The notes below the pieces were generated by a model, which saw nothing but the letters and a program-made list of their open reading frames with translations, was not told where the DNA came from and did no database searches. A program made the position numbers and the translations under genes. A stretch of DNA of 64,000 nt. It comes from Xiphophorus maculatus (lineage: Eukaryota > Chordata > Actinopteri > Cyprinodontiformes > Poeciliidae). Each line of letters opens with the position of its first letter. Position 1 is the first letter of the stretch. The stretch spans positions 19,778,565 through 19,842,564 of the forward strand of contig NC_036446.1 in assembly GCF_002775205.1 (NCBI RefSeq), read 5' to 3'. This document shows positions 50,101-62,400 of this stretch, one piece after another.

Positions 50101-50730
50101 AGATTCATGACACATGGGACTCAGGACTTTGAGATTATGAGGAGCTCAATAAACCACCAAAGTTCACCCAAAACAAACACCAGAATCAGATTTGCTTTGT
50201 TTTCATAGTTTCACAAGTATTTTGGGGTTTAGAAGAAGTTACCCATGAAACTAAAACACTAAAACATTGAAAAAAGTCTGCATTTAGTCAAAACTGGCAT
50301 GAAAACATAATTAATTTCAACATGCATGAGCAAACCCAAAATTTCTGCTTCCACTAGCATCTCAGCAAGTTAATCGGCCACATGGTTGTAGTCAAAGTAT
50401 TATTACATCCCTCATTGCTCCTGCAAGCTGAATCTTAAAATTCTCAAAACATGTATTCTCCTTTTTCTAAATGTATGAAAATGCCATTCTATGGCAACTT
50501 ACTACAGCTTAAATCTACCAGTTTCTAATCATAATCATACTTATCAAAGACCAAGCCACTAGTTTATCTGAGCTGGCACAATTAACTCGAATGGGCAATA
50601 TTTCAATTCATACTGGAATGGGCAATATTCCAAAGTTGAATATTCCATTTCACAGTTAAATTTAACTATATAAGCACCATAATTTATACAGTTAAATTAA
50701 AAAGTTATAATTTAAGTGTATAAGAAGTTT
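44190..50730. other. Gene-poor region, 6.5 kb
   Basis: No established gene. It holds a T run at 46510-46526 and two candidate small exons at 45934-45978 and 46233-46295 (see findings). Other open frames are short and unremarkable. Confidence 0.5.
50588..50630. repeat. Direct repeat, 14 bp, two copies
   Basis: gaatgggcaatatt occurs twice about 28 bases apart. The second copy sits inside the imperfect palindrome ggaatgggcaatattcc. Confidence 0.7.
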
Positions 50731-50739
50731 AATGACTCT

Positions 50740-51372
50740 ATTGCAGAATTTAACTACTGACTCTAGTAATATTTTGCCAAGTTATGTAGTTTGTTGCTGG
50801 ATCCAAATGCAGCAGGCAAAGCCACAGAGTAGATTTTATGGTTTTAATGAACAAATGAAGAACAACAACTTACAACCAAAAACCACAGAGAACACATGGA
50901 CACATGGACAGGGAGCCAGAGCTGAGCAACACAGGAATCCAAAAATGACAACAGGGAATGGATGGGGAGATAATGGTGTAACAGGAGGAACCAAAAAGGA
51001 GTGACTGAGAATGAGGTGCTTAAGTAGTGCTGAACAAAAGACCTGAGCTGATGAGCTAAAGTATTGCAAGGGTGGAGAAAGAGCAGAAGACAGGCTGATG
51101 AGAGACAGAGAGAAAGAAAGACGAAGTAACACAGGGGGCAAGGGAGAGCACCCTGAGGTCTAGGAAATTAATCTAATAAAATAACTAAACAAAGAAACAT
51201 AATAAAACTAGAATAACTAAGAAAAGACTAGACACAAGAAATAAATATGACTAGAATAACTAAGAAAGAACTGAAGGAAAAGTAGAAACAATGCAGAACT
51301 AATAGGAAGAACTAAGGAACATAAATAATAACAAAACTCAAAACAAACTCAAGCAACCCAAGATCCTGACAT
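50740..51372. mobile_element. Purine-rich interspersed-repeat-like segment
   Basis: Strongly purine-biased, with recurring actagaataactaagaaa and aaacataataaaactag phrases and a terminal aagatcctgac. Similar 'aggatctt' ended text recurs in fish genomes in my memory. No terminal inverted repeat or transposase is visible, so it could be simple purine-rich DNA. Confidence 0.4.
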
Positions 51373-51907
51373 ATTTATGCTAAAGAAAACCCTCCCAGAG
51401 ACAAAAAACACAACTTATCACTGGCACATTTGTATAATACAAAATATATCCCAAGAGATTATGTCATTATCTCCTAAAGCTAAGCAGAGTTTCAGTGAGG
51501 GTAAAATTTATACCTTTAAAAGAATAAGAACATGTATCTAGTTAAATAACGAAAGCAAATCGTACTGCAGCTATCCAGCTATGATTATAACACCAGAGAA
51601 AAACACTGTTATTTCAATAAAGATGGGTCCATACAAAAATATGCTATATAAATAATATAGAATATTCTTTTAGAGGAAATTCCTTATTGATTTTCTTTTT
51701 TAGCCCAGGGGCCAACAGGGAACCACGTGACTCTCTGACTGGATAAAGCTGGAAGATATCTGACAAATTTCCCTGCCATGTTCTAACTTGCTGTCCACTG
51801 ATCAAATAAAATGGCATTTAAAAACTTGCATTTAGTTTTTGTTTGCATTTCCAATTCTATCATTAGACGGCATGCTGTGCCGTCCTCGCAATTTTCACTA
51901 AGCTAAA

Positions 51908-51993
51908 CTGATTAAGAAAAAGTGATTCTTTTTCTTAATCAGAAAACATGGAAGGAGGAAAGAAGAAACCTTCTTCGTTCCTCCTTCCATGTT
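51908..51993. repeat. Two adjacent long hairpins (15 bp and 16+6 bp)
   Basis: Hairpin one: CTGATTAAGAAAAAG (51908-51922), loop tgatt, CTTTTTCTTAATCAG (51928-51942). Hairpin two: AACATGGAAGGAGGAA (51945-51960) pairs with TTCCTCCTTCCATGTT (51978-51993). Inside it, after one A/G mismatch, GAAGAA pairs with TTCTTC around a 3-nt loop. Only two bases separate the hairpins. Confidence 0.95.
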
Positions 51994-54377
51994 GTGTATG
52001 CATGCTCCCTTTAAAAATAACTTTTTACCTTGTTGTTTTTCTACTTTCGTATTTTGTTGGTAGGTTATCTTTTGCGTTTGGAGAGATGCTTATTTGTAAA
52101 ATTATTTATTATTATGACAGTGTGTCTTGATTGATAGTCAACAACTCAATTGCCAATAAAAATCCAATGACAAGTTGCTGATAACATTCATAGAATAAAT
52201 GTGGAAATGTACAAATTTATTGGTAAACATAAATGCTTCTTTAAATTGCAATTCTGTCATCTTTTCAGCTCTAAACTTACAGTAAAAAATGTCTTTGAGA
52301 TGTTGACTTCACCGTATCGTAAAGACCTCTGGTGCTCTCTGATATTAATTGCATCCTTTACAGGTGTTGGTTGAAAGACCTTTATTTTTTTAATGACATA
52401 TCCTGTTATAAAAATAAAATTATAATACTTGTCTACTTGAGCTGCATAAATCCATTACTTGATTTAAATATAAAAATTCTAATTGCATCAATGGCTGAGT
52501 GACTTCTTCAAATAAAGTTGATTGACACGACACAGTTCAACAACAAAAACTAACATGGGTAGATATTTTTTAATTTACAGTTTATATATGCAATTAAGCC
52601 TTTAGCCCACCTTTGTCAGCTCAGGCTCATCCGGAGGTCGTAGATGTTTGCCATCAGTTCTACCAGGAAAATATTCTGCTGCAGTGGACCCACCAACACA
52701 TTGCCTGCCATGCCTCCATCCTCTCCAGTTTATGCTTCTGCTGCTGGCATAGCAACTGCTGGAGCCATTCCTGTCCCGGGTGTGGGCCCACACCCTGGGG
52801 TCTAATTAATACAACACACTGTGCATCCATATGGCTTCCTCAGGCAGAGAGAGGGAAGGGATAGAGGGGCACGGACATACAAGATACACTGGAAACATTC
52901 AGAGTTCGCCACATTTTTCCAAAGCAGTAAATAATAAAATACTATCCGTCAATTTGCTTTACTTCCAACAGCTTCCCTCTGTTTATGTAGATAAAACAGC
53001 AAGCCAACCTTGGCACAAAGCAAGATTAGACACTGCAAATTCTATACATACAAATGTTTGAGACAAATAGCCTGTAAAATCCATCCTTTTTTCATTTATT
53101 TGCCCATAGAAAAACAAGGCCACACATTTAAGTGATGGAACAAAGCCGCGAAAACAGATCGCAGTCCTTGAAAAGCTTTTATTTTTTTTTACTGTTGTGA
53201 GTATGGATTAGAGACAGGGGTGAGCTGCTGAAGAGACTGGCCAGGGCAACAGGCAGAAAGACGAAGGAAGAGTACAGAAAAAAGCACTGAAGAGCAGCAA
53301 GTGGGAAGGAGTGAGAGTGAGTAAATGAGTGCTTTGTCACACAGTGTCAGCTAAGCACACATATTGCCATGACTGTAAAAGCAAAACATTGGATGCTTGG
53401 ACTTTTTCCTGGAAACAAGCACAATAAAACTCTCTTTCTATTTACTTTAAAACCAACACCGAAAGCCATTTAACTTCCTCAACTTCTCCACAAAGCAGAT
53501 GTAATTCCCTCTAAAGCTTCCTCTCTTTTTATTAAGCCCACTCCCACATGATTGAGTGATTATTGTTTAACATCTTTGTCAATGTATGTTCAAGCGGTGT
53601 AACAATCATAGACTCCATTTGATATAGATATTGCTATTGGCAGAGTTGTTAGACAGAAACAACACCTGAGGTCGACCCCGCAGGATGATTGGCTTCCTGC
53701 ATCAAAGACAGAGAGGAATTAGTCAGAGTAAGCAAGGTTTTGTAAAAAAACAAACAAACTGGTGATGGTGAGGAGGATGTTAGTACTGTTAGGATATTGG
53801 ACTCATGCACTCTTGGCAAATTAACAAATTTATTTTAAGGAAACTATGCTCGCTTCAATGTTGACAACTTCCATCCAAGAATACATAACAAAGATATAAG
53901 AATCAGTGTTTGATTTATTCTACATTGGCCAATGTTGGTGCAAACAAACATGAAATTTGACTCCACTTACACACTCCCTAAGAGCACAGACATTAAATAT
54001 GAATATATATAACCAAGTGACCTCCACAACCGGAAAGCAATGTTGGGACCTGTGGATAAAAATTCAGCGGCACTCTGTCTACCCAGAAGCAATGTTACTG
54101 CTACTAAACCACATGGTAAACAATTTCCCAGTTTCAAGATTTCCACGCAGTGTTCAGGGCCATTCGCTTTGAAATTAGCAAGTGCTTCAGGGCTCTTTTG
54201 TGTCTGTTGAAAACATTTCTGGACACAATTCTCAAATGTTCAATTTAGCAGGCTTTCTTCAGAGAATATTCTGCATGGTGTTCAGAGATGTCAAAGATGA
54301 TCACTGGGGAAATTCACAAAATTTTCTTAATGATATGAACTTCTGAGTGGAAATATAATGCCCTACCAAGAAAATAT

Positions 54378-54431
54378 GAACTCAGGGTGCATACCCTGAG
54401 TTCACTCATAAACACCTCAGTGTTTATGAGT
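54378..54431. repeat. Two perfect hairpins back to back with no spacer (11 and 12 bp)
   Basis: Hairpin one: GAACTCAGGGT (54378-54388), loop gcat, ACCCTGAGTTC (54393-54403). Hairpin two starts at the next base: ACTCATAAACAC (54404-54415), loop ctca, GTGTTTATGAGT (54420-54431). All 54 bases belong to the two structures. Confidence 0.95.
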
Positions 54432-55639
54432 TAAACCTTTAATACACAATCTCTCCACCACTCTGTGTTTTCAAATCTTTACACTTTTGTCCATGCATTC
54501 CCACCTCCTGCATTAATCGCTCTTACTTCTTGAAGCTGAAGCTTGAATCCTCACACCTCCATCCTCTGCTCCCTTTGTTCCTCCCTCATCCTTTCTTTGT
54601 CCTGCTCTGCACATCAGTGTGCACACAGGGGATGCAACATCTCTCCCCCTCCCCCTTCCCCATGCTTTACCCTTAACCCTCCTTTTTTCTTCTTGATGGA
54701 GCTCAGGCACATGGTATGCCTTCACTGGTGAATACTCAATCCAATCATGTGTGTGTTTGAGTGATAAATGAAGAGAAAGGAGACGATAAGATCCATCTCT
54801 GCATGTGGGCTCCACACTTATTGCCAAAAGAAAAGGCCGCCCGATTTATCTTTAAATACACATAAATGTATTATAAGGTCAACCGTCCTGCCTGCATGGT
54901 CATCTGCAGCACAAAGATTCCCTCGACACACATTGCAATCACATCAGCCCTCCTTTTCTCAGAAACAGTCACTCCATTAATGCTTCCAGTGCCACGTCTC
55001 CCGTGGCCTCAGCATGTTAATGCTCACATTCTCCATCAGTCACCCTCTACCACAGGACAGTCCGTCTTAAACCAGAGCCACAGGCAACAGCATGGGGCAG
55101 AGAGAAGTGGCAGAAATGATATCATTTTCAAACACAAAAACCCCTCTGCTTGAAACATACCTACAACAGTCTCACAGTTTCTCCATAATTTACACAATGC
55201 AGTTTATTTGCATTTTTCCCTTGGAAGAAATGTGTCAAAAAAAAAGAGAACGCAATTGGAGAGATTTCTAATCATATATTCATTGTATTGCTCATCTGTT
55301 TTTGTTCAAGGACTTTTCAATGCTGAGAACAAAGAATCAAAGAAAAACCAGCCCTGGGATCATTAGGCCAACGCATTACCTAGTGTAATGCATTTCATGA
55401 TTACATAATGCAGAAATGACACATCATATGCATAATAGATACATGTTTTAAATAGTGCAGTTGCTGAAGACAAAGTTCTTTTTGTAAATGAGGTGTTCTT
55501 TAAAGATTCTGTCTTTTAGCCATTTACTATTCTGTTATTCTCAGAAAAAGTGTGCTCAGCCCTGGGCCTTATATTTCTTCACTCTCAGCCAGTTCTTGGT
55601 GGGTTTACATTCACAGGCAGAATCTAGTTCTGCTTCAGT

Positions 55640-56210
55640 TCCCCCCCCCCCAAATGGTTTCACATTTGGGCCAAGCACCTTCTGATACATGGTAAGATTT
55701 CCTAGTGGACTCTATTACAGTGAGCTGGACAGGTCCTACTGCAGCCAAGTGTTGCCAAACCATTGCACATCCAGCTCTGCACTTCACAGCTGGCATGATG
55801 TTATTTTTCTGAAATTCAGTGACTTGCTTATGCCATACACGTCCTCTGTTCTGCTTTACAAATAAGAAAATGCTAAACACATCTGTGCAGAGAACATTAT
55901 TTCAAACGTCTATGTTCTTTCTGGCAAACTTTAGCCTGACCTTCATGACAGGTAAAACTCTTGTGCTGTCTCTTTCCAGCGTTCATATCAATAGTATCAC
56001 CTGTTGTAGGTCCCAACGTGTAATTTTAGGGTTTTTGAAGACTTCTTTAATCATCTTGCATCCTGCTTTCAGGCTGTACATTCTTTGATGGCACAACTTG
56101 GGAATGTTGGCAGTTGTTATGACCGTAGTCGCCTCTTAGACTTTCCGACAGTGGATTGGCTGATTTCAGATTGTTTTGGGATCTCTTTCCATCCCTTCTC
56201 ATCTGGAAGG
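55640..56210 (-). mobile_element. Degenerate Tc1/mariner transposase
   Basis: On the minus strand, the stretch QNRGRVWHKQVTEFQ, then AVKCRAGCAMVWQHLAAVGP and YHV, corresponds to the Tc1-type catalytic-region phrase around '...GGGSVMVWGC...'. Further N-terminal-like sequence lies at higher coordinates up to about 56210. Frames are broken and key residues are altered (for example CRAGCAMVW in place of HGGGSVMVW), so it is inactive. A C run at 55641-55651 interrupts its C-terminal side. Confidence 0.7.
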
Positions 56211-56261
56211 GGATATAGCTATTCAATTATAATTACATTGTTCTTATTGGTATGGATCCGA

Positions 56262-56375
56262 ATATCCATTCATCCCATATATGGCAGTAGCTGTTTCTTC
56301 CTGCTGGGTTGCAGGGGGACTAGTGCCTATCTCCAGCAGTCACACTGGACAGGTCACCAACCAATTAGATATTTA
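56262..56375. mobile_element. Fragment of a GGATGGATG-tailed SINE or LINE 3' end
   Basis: tccattcatcccatatatgg, then ctgctgggttgcaggggg, tgcctatctccag and ggacaggtcacca follow the same order as the 3' part of the SINE at 8231-8576, but the copy is truncated and diverged. It lies beside the Tc1-like remnant. Confidence 0.6.
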
Positions 56376-56699
56376 ATCTGCATTAAATGATCGTTTCTAA
56401 ACCCATTCTTCCTCAGAGTTTGAATAGAACAAATCACTATCAACTCATGGTATCATGAGGCCTTGAGCGTTGCAAGCAGGCTCAATATAATATCTATTAC
56501 CACAGAGATATCCTTGAAGTCTGACTCATCAGAGAAACTTTGATAAGCCACTTTCTCCTTTTCTTCTGTTGTCTGGATTGTAATCTTTTCTGTATCTCAC
56601 AAAAGCACCAGACTCCGAGATGTCCTCTCCACTGAAAAGGGGATGTTTTTCACTCTTTTGCTCGAAAGTTCAAAAGGTTTACAGAGTTTACATCATTAA

Positions 56700-59423
56700 C
56701 CTTGCACTTAACGAGATACTTATGTTAAAAGGTGTTTGTATTGTGACTTAATGGGTCAGTTGTTATAATTCAGAAAGTTTGCACAAAGCTCACAGGAAAG
56801 CTTGCATACAGCACTTCTCTTCAGATAACTATCTTCTCCTGCCAAATATAAAACCTTTTTTAAATAAGGCTGATCCAATTGAATACTATTAAATTTGAAG
56901 TTCTTTTTTACAATATAAGTAGATTAAATGTACACAGACCACACAAACATTACTACATACACCTTGTAATTGGCATTAAAACGTGAAACAGGAGCAGACA
57001 GGGTGGTTTTTATTATATGTGACGTGACTGGAGGGATGTCACCTGGGAAGGGCGTTAAGGCAGAGAAAATCTGGAAGTAGTAAAAAAAGAAAAAAAAAAG
57101 AAAAGAGGAGGGAGAACCAGAAAGAAAACTGTGAACATCAGAGGCAGGCGAATATGACTGGCTTTGGTGGCTCTGACCTCTGAACCCTCTCTCTCTCGGC
57201 TGCTCCCTTGGAGACGCTTAAAAGTGATTGGTGTGAGGAACCAGAAGACATCTGCACCCCACCTTATTGTCCTGTGGACTCTCGTGGGACAGTGTGGTCT
57301 CGCTCTAAATGCTGTGGGGTCAGAGGGAACTGGGGCCCAGCCGAGCTGGTCCAGTTGGGGATAAGGTTTCACAGATTTGGTCTCAAATTTTGTGTGCCTG
57401 GGTGTTTGTTGGTGTCCATATGAGGAAGAGCAGGGAACAATGTATGGGTTGCTACTGTACTGATACCTGTGATGAAAATGTTTCACTGCTGCTCCACAAT
57501 AGCAGTCCTCCACAAAATACATTCCTTTCTCCCCATCTCCACATCGAGTTTAAAAACTGTAATAAAAAAAAAAAATCCACAAAAAGGAAGATGGTTTCTG
57601 GGTTTTAAAAATCTCAGAGGGCAGTTAGGTGTGTGACCACAGACGACATTGTCCATGTTTAGCTATTAGATATTCTTTAGGATACTTTCCACTGCATTGT
57701 TTTGTTTTATTTGTACTCAGTTTTGTATCACTGTAAATATGGCTGGAATGAAAACATTCAGTCTGAAAATTGATTATGAGTCCATGTTTTATGGTGGTCT
57801 TACTGCATTCCATACTGGTAAAATATCCAATATTGATGGTCAGAACAAGTCAGAAACTCAAACAAAAGGTAAACCTCTTTTGGTGCATTACGCAGGAGAG
57901 GCAGATACAGAAGCAGCTGACTTATATTGGACTCTAGGTTTGTCTCAAAGTGCAGTCATGCATTGAGATTTAGCGTGATTGTAAGTCTGGCACCAAACCT
58001 CATCGACCAGGAGCTCTGGGGCTTGAGCTCGATAGTCTTTGTCTTGCCAGGAGGCCATGAGTTAATGTGCCGAACAGGAGAACAGAAAGGTGGAAAGAAG
58101 AGAGAGAACATAAAAGTGCACTGCATTGATGAGCTGCATCTCTGTGGACCACTAGAAGAAAGCAATCAAACACAAGTTTTTCATGCAAATTACTACATTT
58201 TCCACAAGGCACACAGGTATACAGACAATAGAAGACCAACACAAGGCTTATTATTACTAGAGCTAGTTTATTATCACTGATATTGTTTTTTTCCCTTAAA
58301 TCAGTGTTGCACAATGAACCCTAAAACAATACAAACCACTAAAAATGTTTTTTTTTTGTTTGTTTTTACATTTATACATACACACATACAGTACGTACAG
58401 TATATGTGGATATGTATAGAGATTTATAATTTAGAGGTGTGACACCCTGGTTTCAGGAGAGTGTAAAAACAAAACTTTATGGAAACATACAGTAGAGATC
58501 CCTGACAATGCTCTGAGAACACTGGTTAAAACATCTCGCGTTGACCTGAATCGAACTGTGGGTAAAAAGCAGATACTGGCAGTGACCTCAGCAGACAGAC
58601 ACACAGACAAGACAGACCAACAAAAAAAATAAAATCTGCCACACAGACATTTGTATGTATGATGATGAGTTAAATATAAAGATTTGTGTCACTCTCATTC
58701 CCTAAGTGAAGTTGATCAGAGAGATAACATGAAAAAGTTTGAAATGCACAGTGTATATTTTCTGTGTTCAGTTTGGCACCATGTTTGAACCCTGCAGGAC
58801 ATAGTAAAAAAATAAACTGCATAGATGAAATGAATGTTTTTACTTGCAGCCACCATTAATCCCTGTACAAAGCTTAAGGTTACCAAATAACCTAATCTTA
58901 CAGGTAATAATCCGTTTTCTCTAATGACTTCTTACTACTGGAGGTAGACACAACTATGTAAGAAGTTTCAATCTTACCAATTTAAAGTTAAGTTTGCAAC
59001 TTTAATGATTATGTTAACCTAATAATTTGTTGAATTTTGTATATGTAACTCTGAGTGAGTACCCTGAGAGAAATGGGTTACAGCAGATCAAATTTCCTAC
59101 TCCTACAAGTTATGCTGACAACTTATTGACATAATTCTTTCCCTTTAAGGCATTTTTGAATTCTTTCTTTCCATGTTGGGTTAGAGTAGCATTGCTATTT
59201 TATTATTTAATAGAGGCCTCAGTATTCAGTGTTTTTCACCAGGAGGCTGTTATTGACTTAAACCTTTGATTTTAAATTTAAAGGACAGGTGTTGTGTAGA
59301 TGGTCACACTTGTAGAGCAAATTCTACCCAGGAGCTCTTTCCCTGTTTCTGAGGCGTGGAGAGTGGCTTTAGCTCACGTTGGTAACATCAATACAACCCA
59401 GACATTCTCCTCAAGCAAAGATG

Positions 59424-59456
<33 letters not shown>

Positions 59457-62400
59457 CGTGTGCGTGTGTGTGTGTATGTGAGGGGAAAATGAACACAATG
59501 TGTTATTTTTTAAAAAAGAAAAAGGTAACAAGACTGACAGAACCTCACCCCGAGACAATCATGTGAACAGGATGCCAGATGGGAACAGGATGAGGATAAG
59601 GTGATCATCAGGCGCCAACGAGGGGCAAGACAGACTTTGTCAACTGAAAAGGTCACTCAGCCTTTTATCATCAATACACACCATTAAAACAGATTGACTG
59701 ACGATGTGAGACAGGACCATCAATTAGTACCATACTGAGATCACAACATTACTTTTGCCATTATTTGGCTGAATATCACAGTGTTACCATCACAAATCCA
59801 ATAAGAATTAACTAACACTTTTTTAATTGAGCTAAAATAACACATTTGCCTTCTTGTTTTTTTTTTTATTCTATATTTTCCATGCAGATCTACTGTAGAG
59901 TTTACTTTGCCCACTACCTCTAAATACACTGGATCTATCTGCCTTCGTGAAGGAAGTATAAAAAAATATAATACTGATCTCAAACATTGAAGAACAATGA
60001 CTGTAAATTACCATCTGACGAAAAATTACTTTAGAAAGTCTTGAAACCCAAGATAAGTTTCAAGCAACGTGTGGTCTTTTGGGTAAAAAGTCTCCAAGCA
60101 GGTAAATTCATTGGATTTGTTAGCAGTTCACAATCATATCAAGGTCATTTGGCAGCAGTTTGATTAAAGTCAAGGATCTTTCAAGGAAAAGGGGTGATTG
60201 AATTGTGTGTTAGCTTTTAGATTTTTTTTTTATACATATATATCTGATTTCACACATATCGATGCCACTGAGAACAGGATTACCTACAGACGAACATTAC
60301 CAATTTAGCTAAACTAAGCCTTTCGTCTTTCCTTCCCACTTGATCTGTTTTCATGTTTAGATGATGCATATTAGGAGAGAGATAGTTGCTCAAGGAAAAT
60401 CAGTTAGAGCCACATTTCATCAGCTTACTCCAAGTGAAACAAACCCTGTGAATACCCAGCCCACAGCGGTCTATTTATAATGATTTAAAGATTATACATC
60501 TACTTTTCTAGTAGTTGGTGTGTAAAAAAATAATTAAGCTTTTAACAATTTTCTAAAGCAACTTAATTTTTTCCTCACTTGAATTCTAAACCTGAATATA
60601 TTTTGTCTAAGACCCAAAAGACACCAGAAAGCTACATTTTAGATGACTTTAAAAAAATCTAAATTGTCATTGTGAATGTTACTGCTTATCACATTATTTT
60701 CCAAAGGCTGCTGTATAACCTGACGTGAGGGCATATCCCTCTTTAGACGTGCTGCAGAGGCAGATGAATACAAATATGTATGAACTGACTCATTATTCTC
60801 CCAAATTGTTTCTTCTTTACTTGAATATCCAACAAAAATAATCATACTTCACAGAAAATCATTTTGACCTGAACATATTGCAGAATTGTGGAAGAAATCA
60901 AGTCTGAGTTATAAGAGCAAGGATCAATGATTCCTGAGCATACAATCTCTCACCAAAATTCAAGGTTTGTTAAACAAAGAGGGAGAAAAATGTGAACAGA
61001 CTGTAAAACAGCTTAAACGAGATTAATCTCCACTTTTTACTTAAGGTGTCAGTAAGAGTCATAGGGTCTTCTGTGCTGATGGAGTAGCAGCACCAGTCAG
61101 TTTGTGATGACAGCGCTGAGCAAACCATTAAATCAGACGAGTTCTAATGTTATTCTGCAACATGACAGCCTGACCTATCAAAGTCTAATCACGCCAAACA
61201 TGATCGCCGTTGAACCAAAGATCTGGTGGATCAGGTTAAATAGTATGGCACTCAGACCTGTCACATCCACAAGGGTGGGCAATTTCCTGCAGGAAGAGAT
61301 TAACCTTCATTTACAATGAGGGGCGGGGAAACAAAGTACAGAAGAGAATCACACTACTCTTATCCCTAGTGAAACTACTCCCAACAGAGGTTAAATAAAA
61401 CACTGATTCTCGCTGCAAGCAGCCCTGGAGGGAAAATATCACATTGGTGGCTAATAAATATACACAGAGCAGACATTTAGCTTCAACATTTGATGGACTA
61501 TTTTAACAGTTTACTGCATTTTCCCCCCCCTAGCACGTCCAATGTGATATTAACAATTAGGTACAAGAGATATATGCAAGAAGAACATCCGCAGAGAATT
61601 AAGTGTACATAACTTAAAAGGCATACAGCTAGAGATGATCTATAATGATTACCGAGATGGTAACATATACAGTACAGAAGTGCTGGTTTGCATAACACGT
61701 GAAAATGACTGCAGAGGGGGATTCGTACAACTCTACTTTCCACATTTTTGGAAAATTGTGTTAAAAGAGGAACTTTGTTGGACTGTTTTGTATTCCGAGT
61801 TACGAGGAAAGTTTTTTTTTCTTTATTTTCCCACTCTTATAAATAATCTGAATTTAGTCAAGTTAAGGTCATAAGTCAGTCTTAGCCAGAGAGGAAAATC
61901 AATAAACCAATCGTGTGGAATTGTGTGAGTTGTAAGTGTCACCCATTTTTTTTCCTCAGTTTTCTTGGCACAAGTACACCAGAAGTGAGAGAAAGTAAAG
62001 TAACAAAAAAAAGTGAAGCACATTCACATCTAGAACTAGAAATGAAGTATGAAGTGTTGACATACTGTAGTTAGTGCTTGACATAAAGGTCCTGGAAAGT
62101 TCTCCCTCCATTTGTGCGGATGTGTATTGTTTTTGTCTACGTACTAAAATTCACTACTTTACTGTTCATACTGTTTCTTTTATTAGGACCTGAGAAAAAG
62201 GCCAATAACAGGGTTGAGGTAGGTAACCAAAATGCATCTGTGATGACAGAGAGCATTGAGCTGCATAGAGAGGCCCTGTGATTGTTTAGCTACACAACAG
62301 TCTCTATATGAATGTTTCATTCAGCCAGCTCTCTGTCGGAAGTCATCAGAATCTAAAAAGGCAGGTGATCCTGAAGTGTCTGGAGGGAGACGGGTGAGCA

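Larger units (their letters stand above)
51380..55630. other. Gene-poor region holding two hairpin pairs
   Basis: No gene is supported. It contains the paired hairpins at 51908-51993 and 54378-54431 and a GC-richer patch at 52607-52800 that is open in several frames but lacks a recognisable product. Confidence 0.5.

Noticed and set aside
58000..58314. Overlapping open frames on both strands near 58.0-58.3 kb
   Set aside because: I looked for a terminal exon on the minus strand, but no frame had both a convincing acceptor and a recognisable product.
58927..59005. Another hairpin pair (9-bp arms with a 22-nt loop; 8-bp arms TTAAAGTT/AACTTTAA)
   Set aside because: Arms are short and A+T-rich and the first loop is long. 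Such structures are expected by chance.
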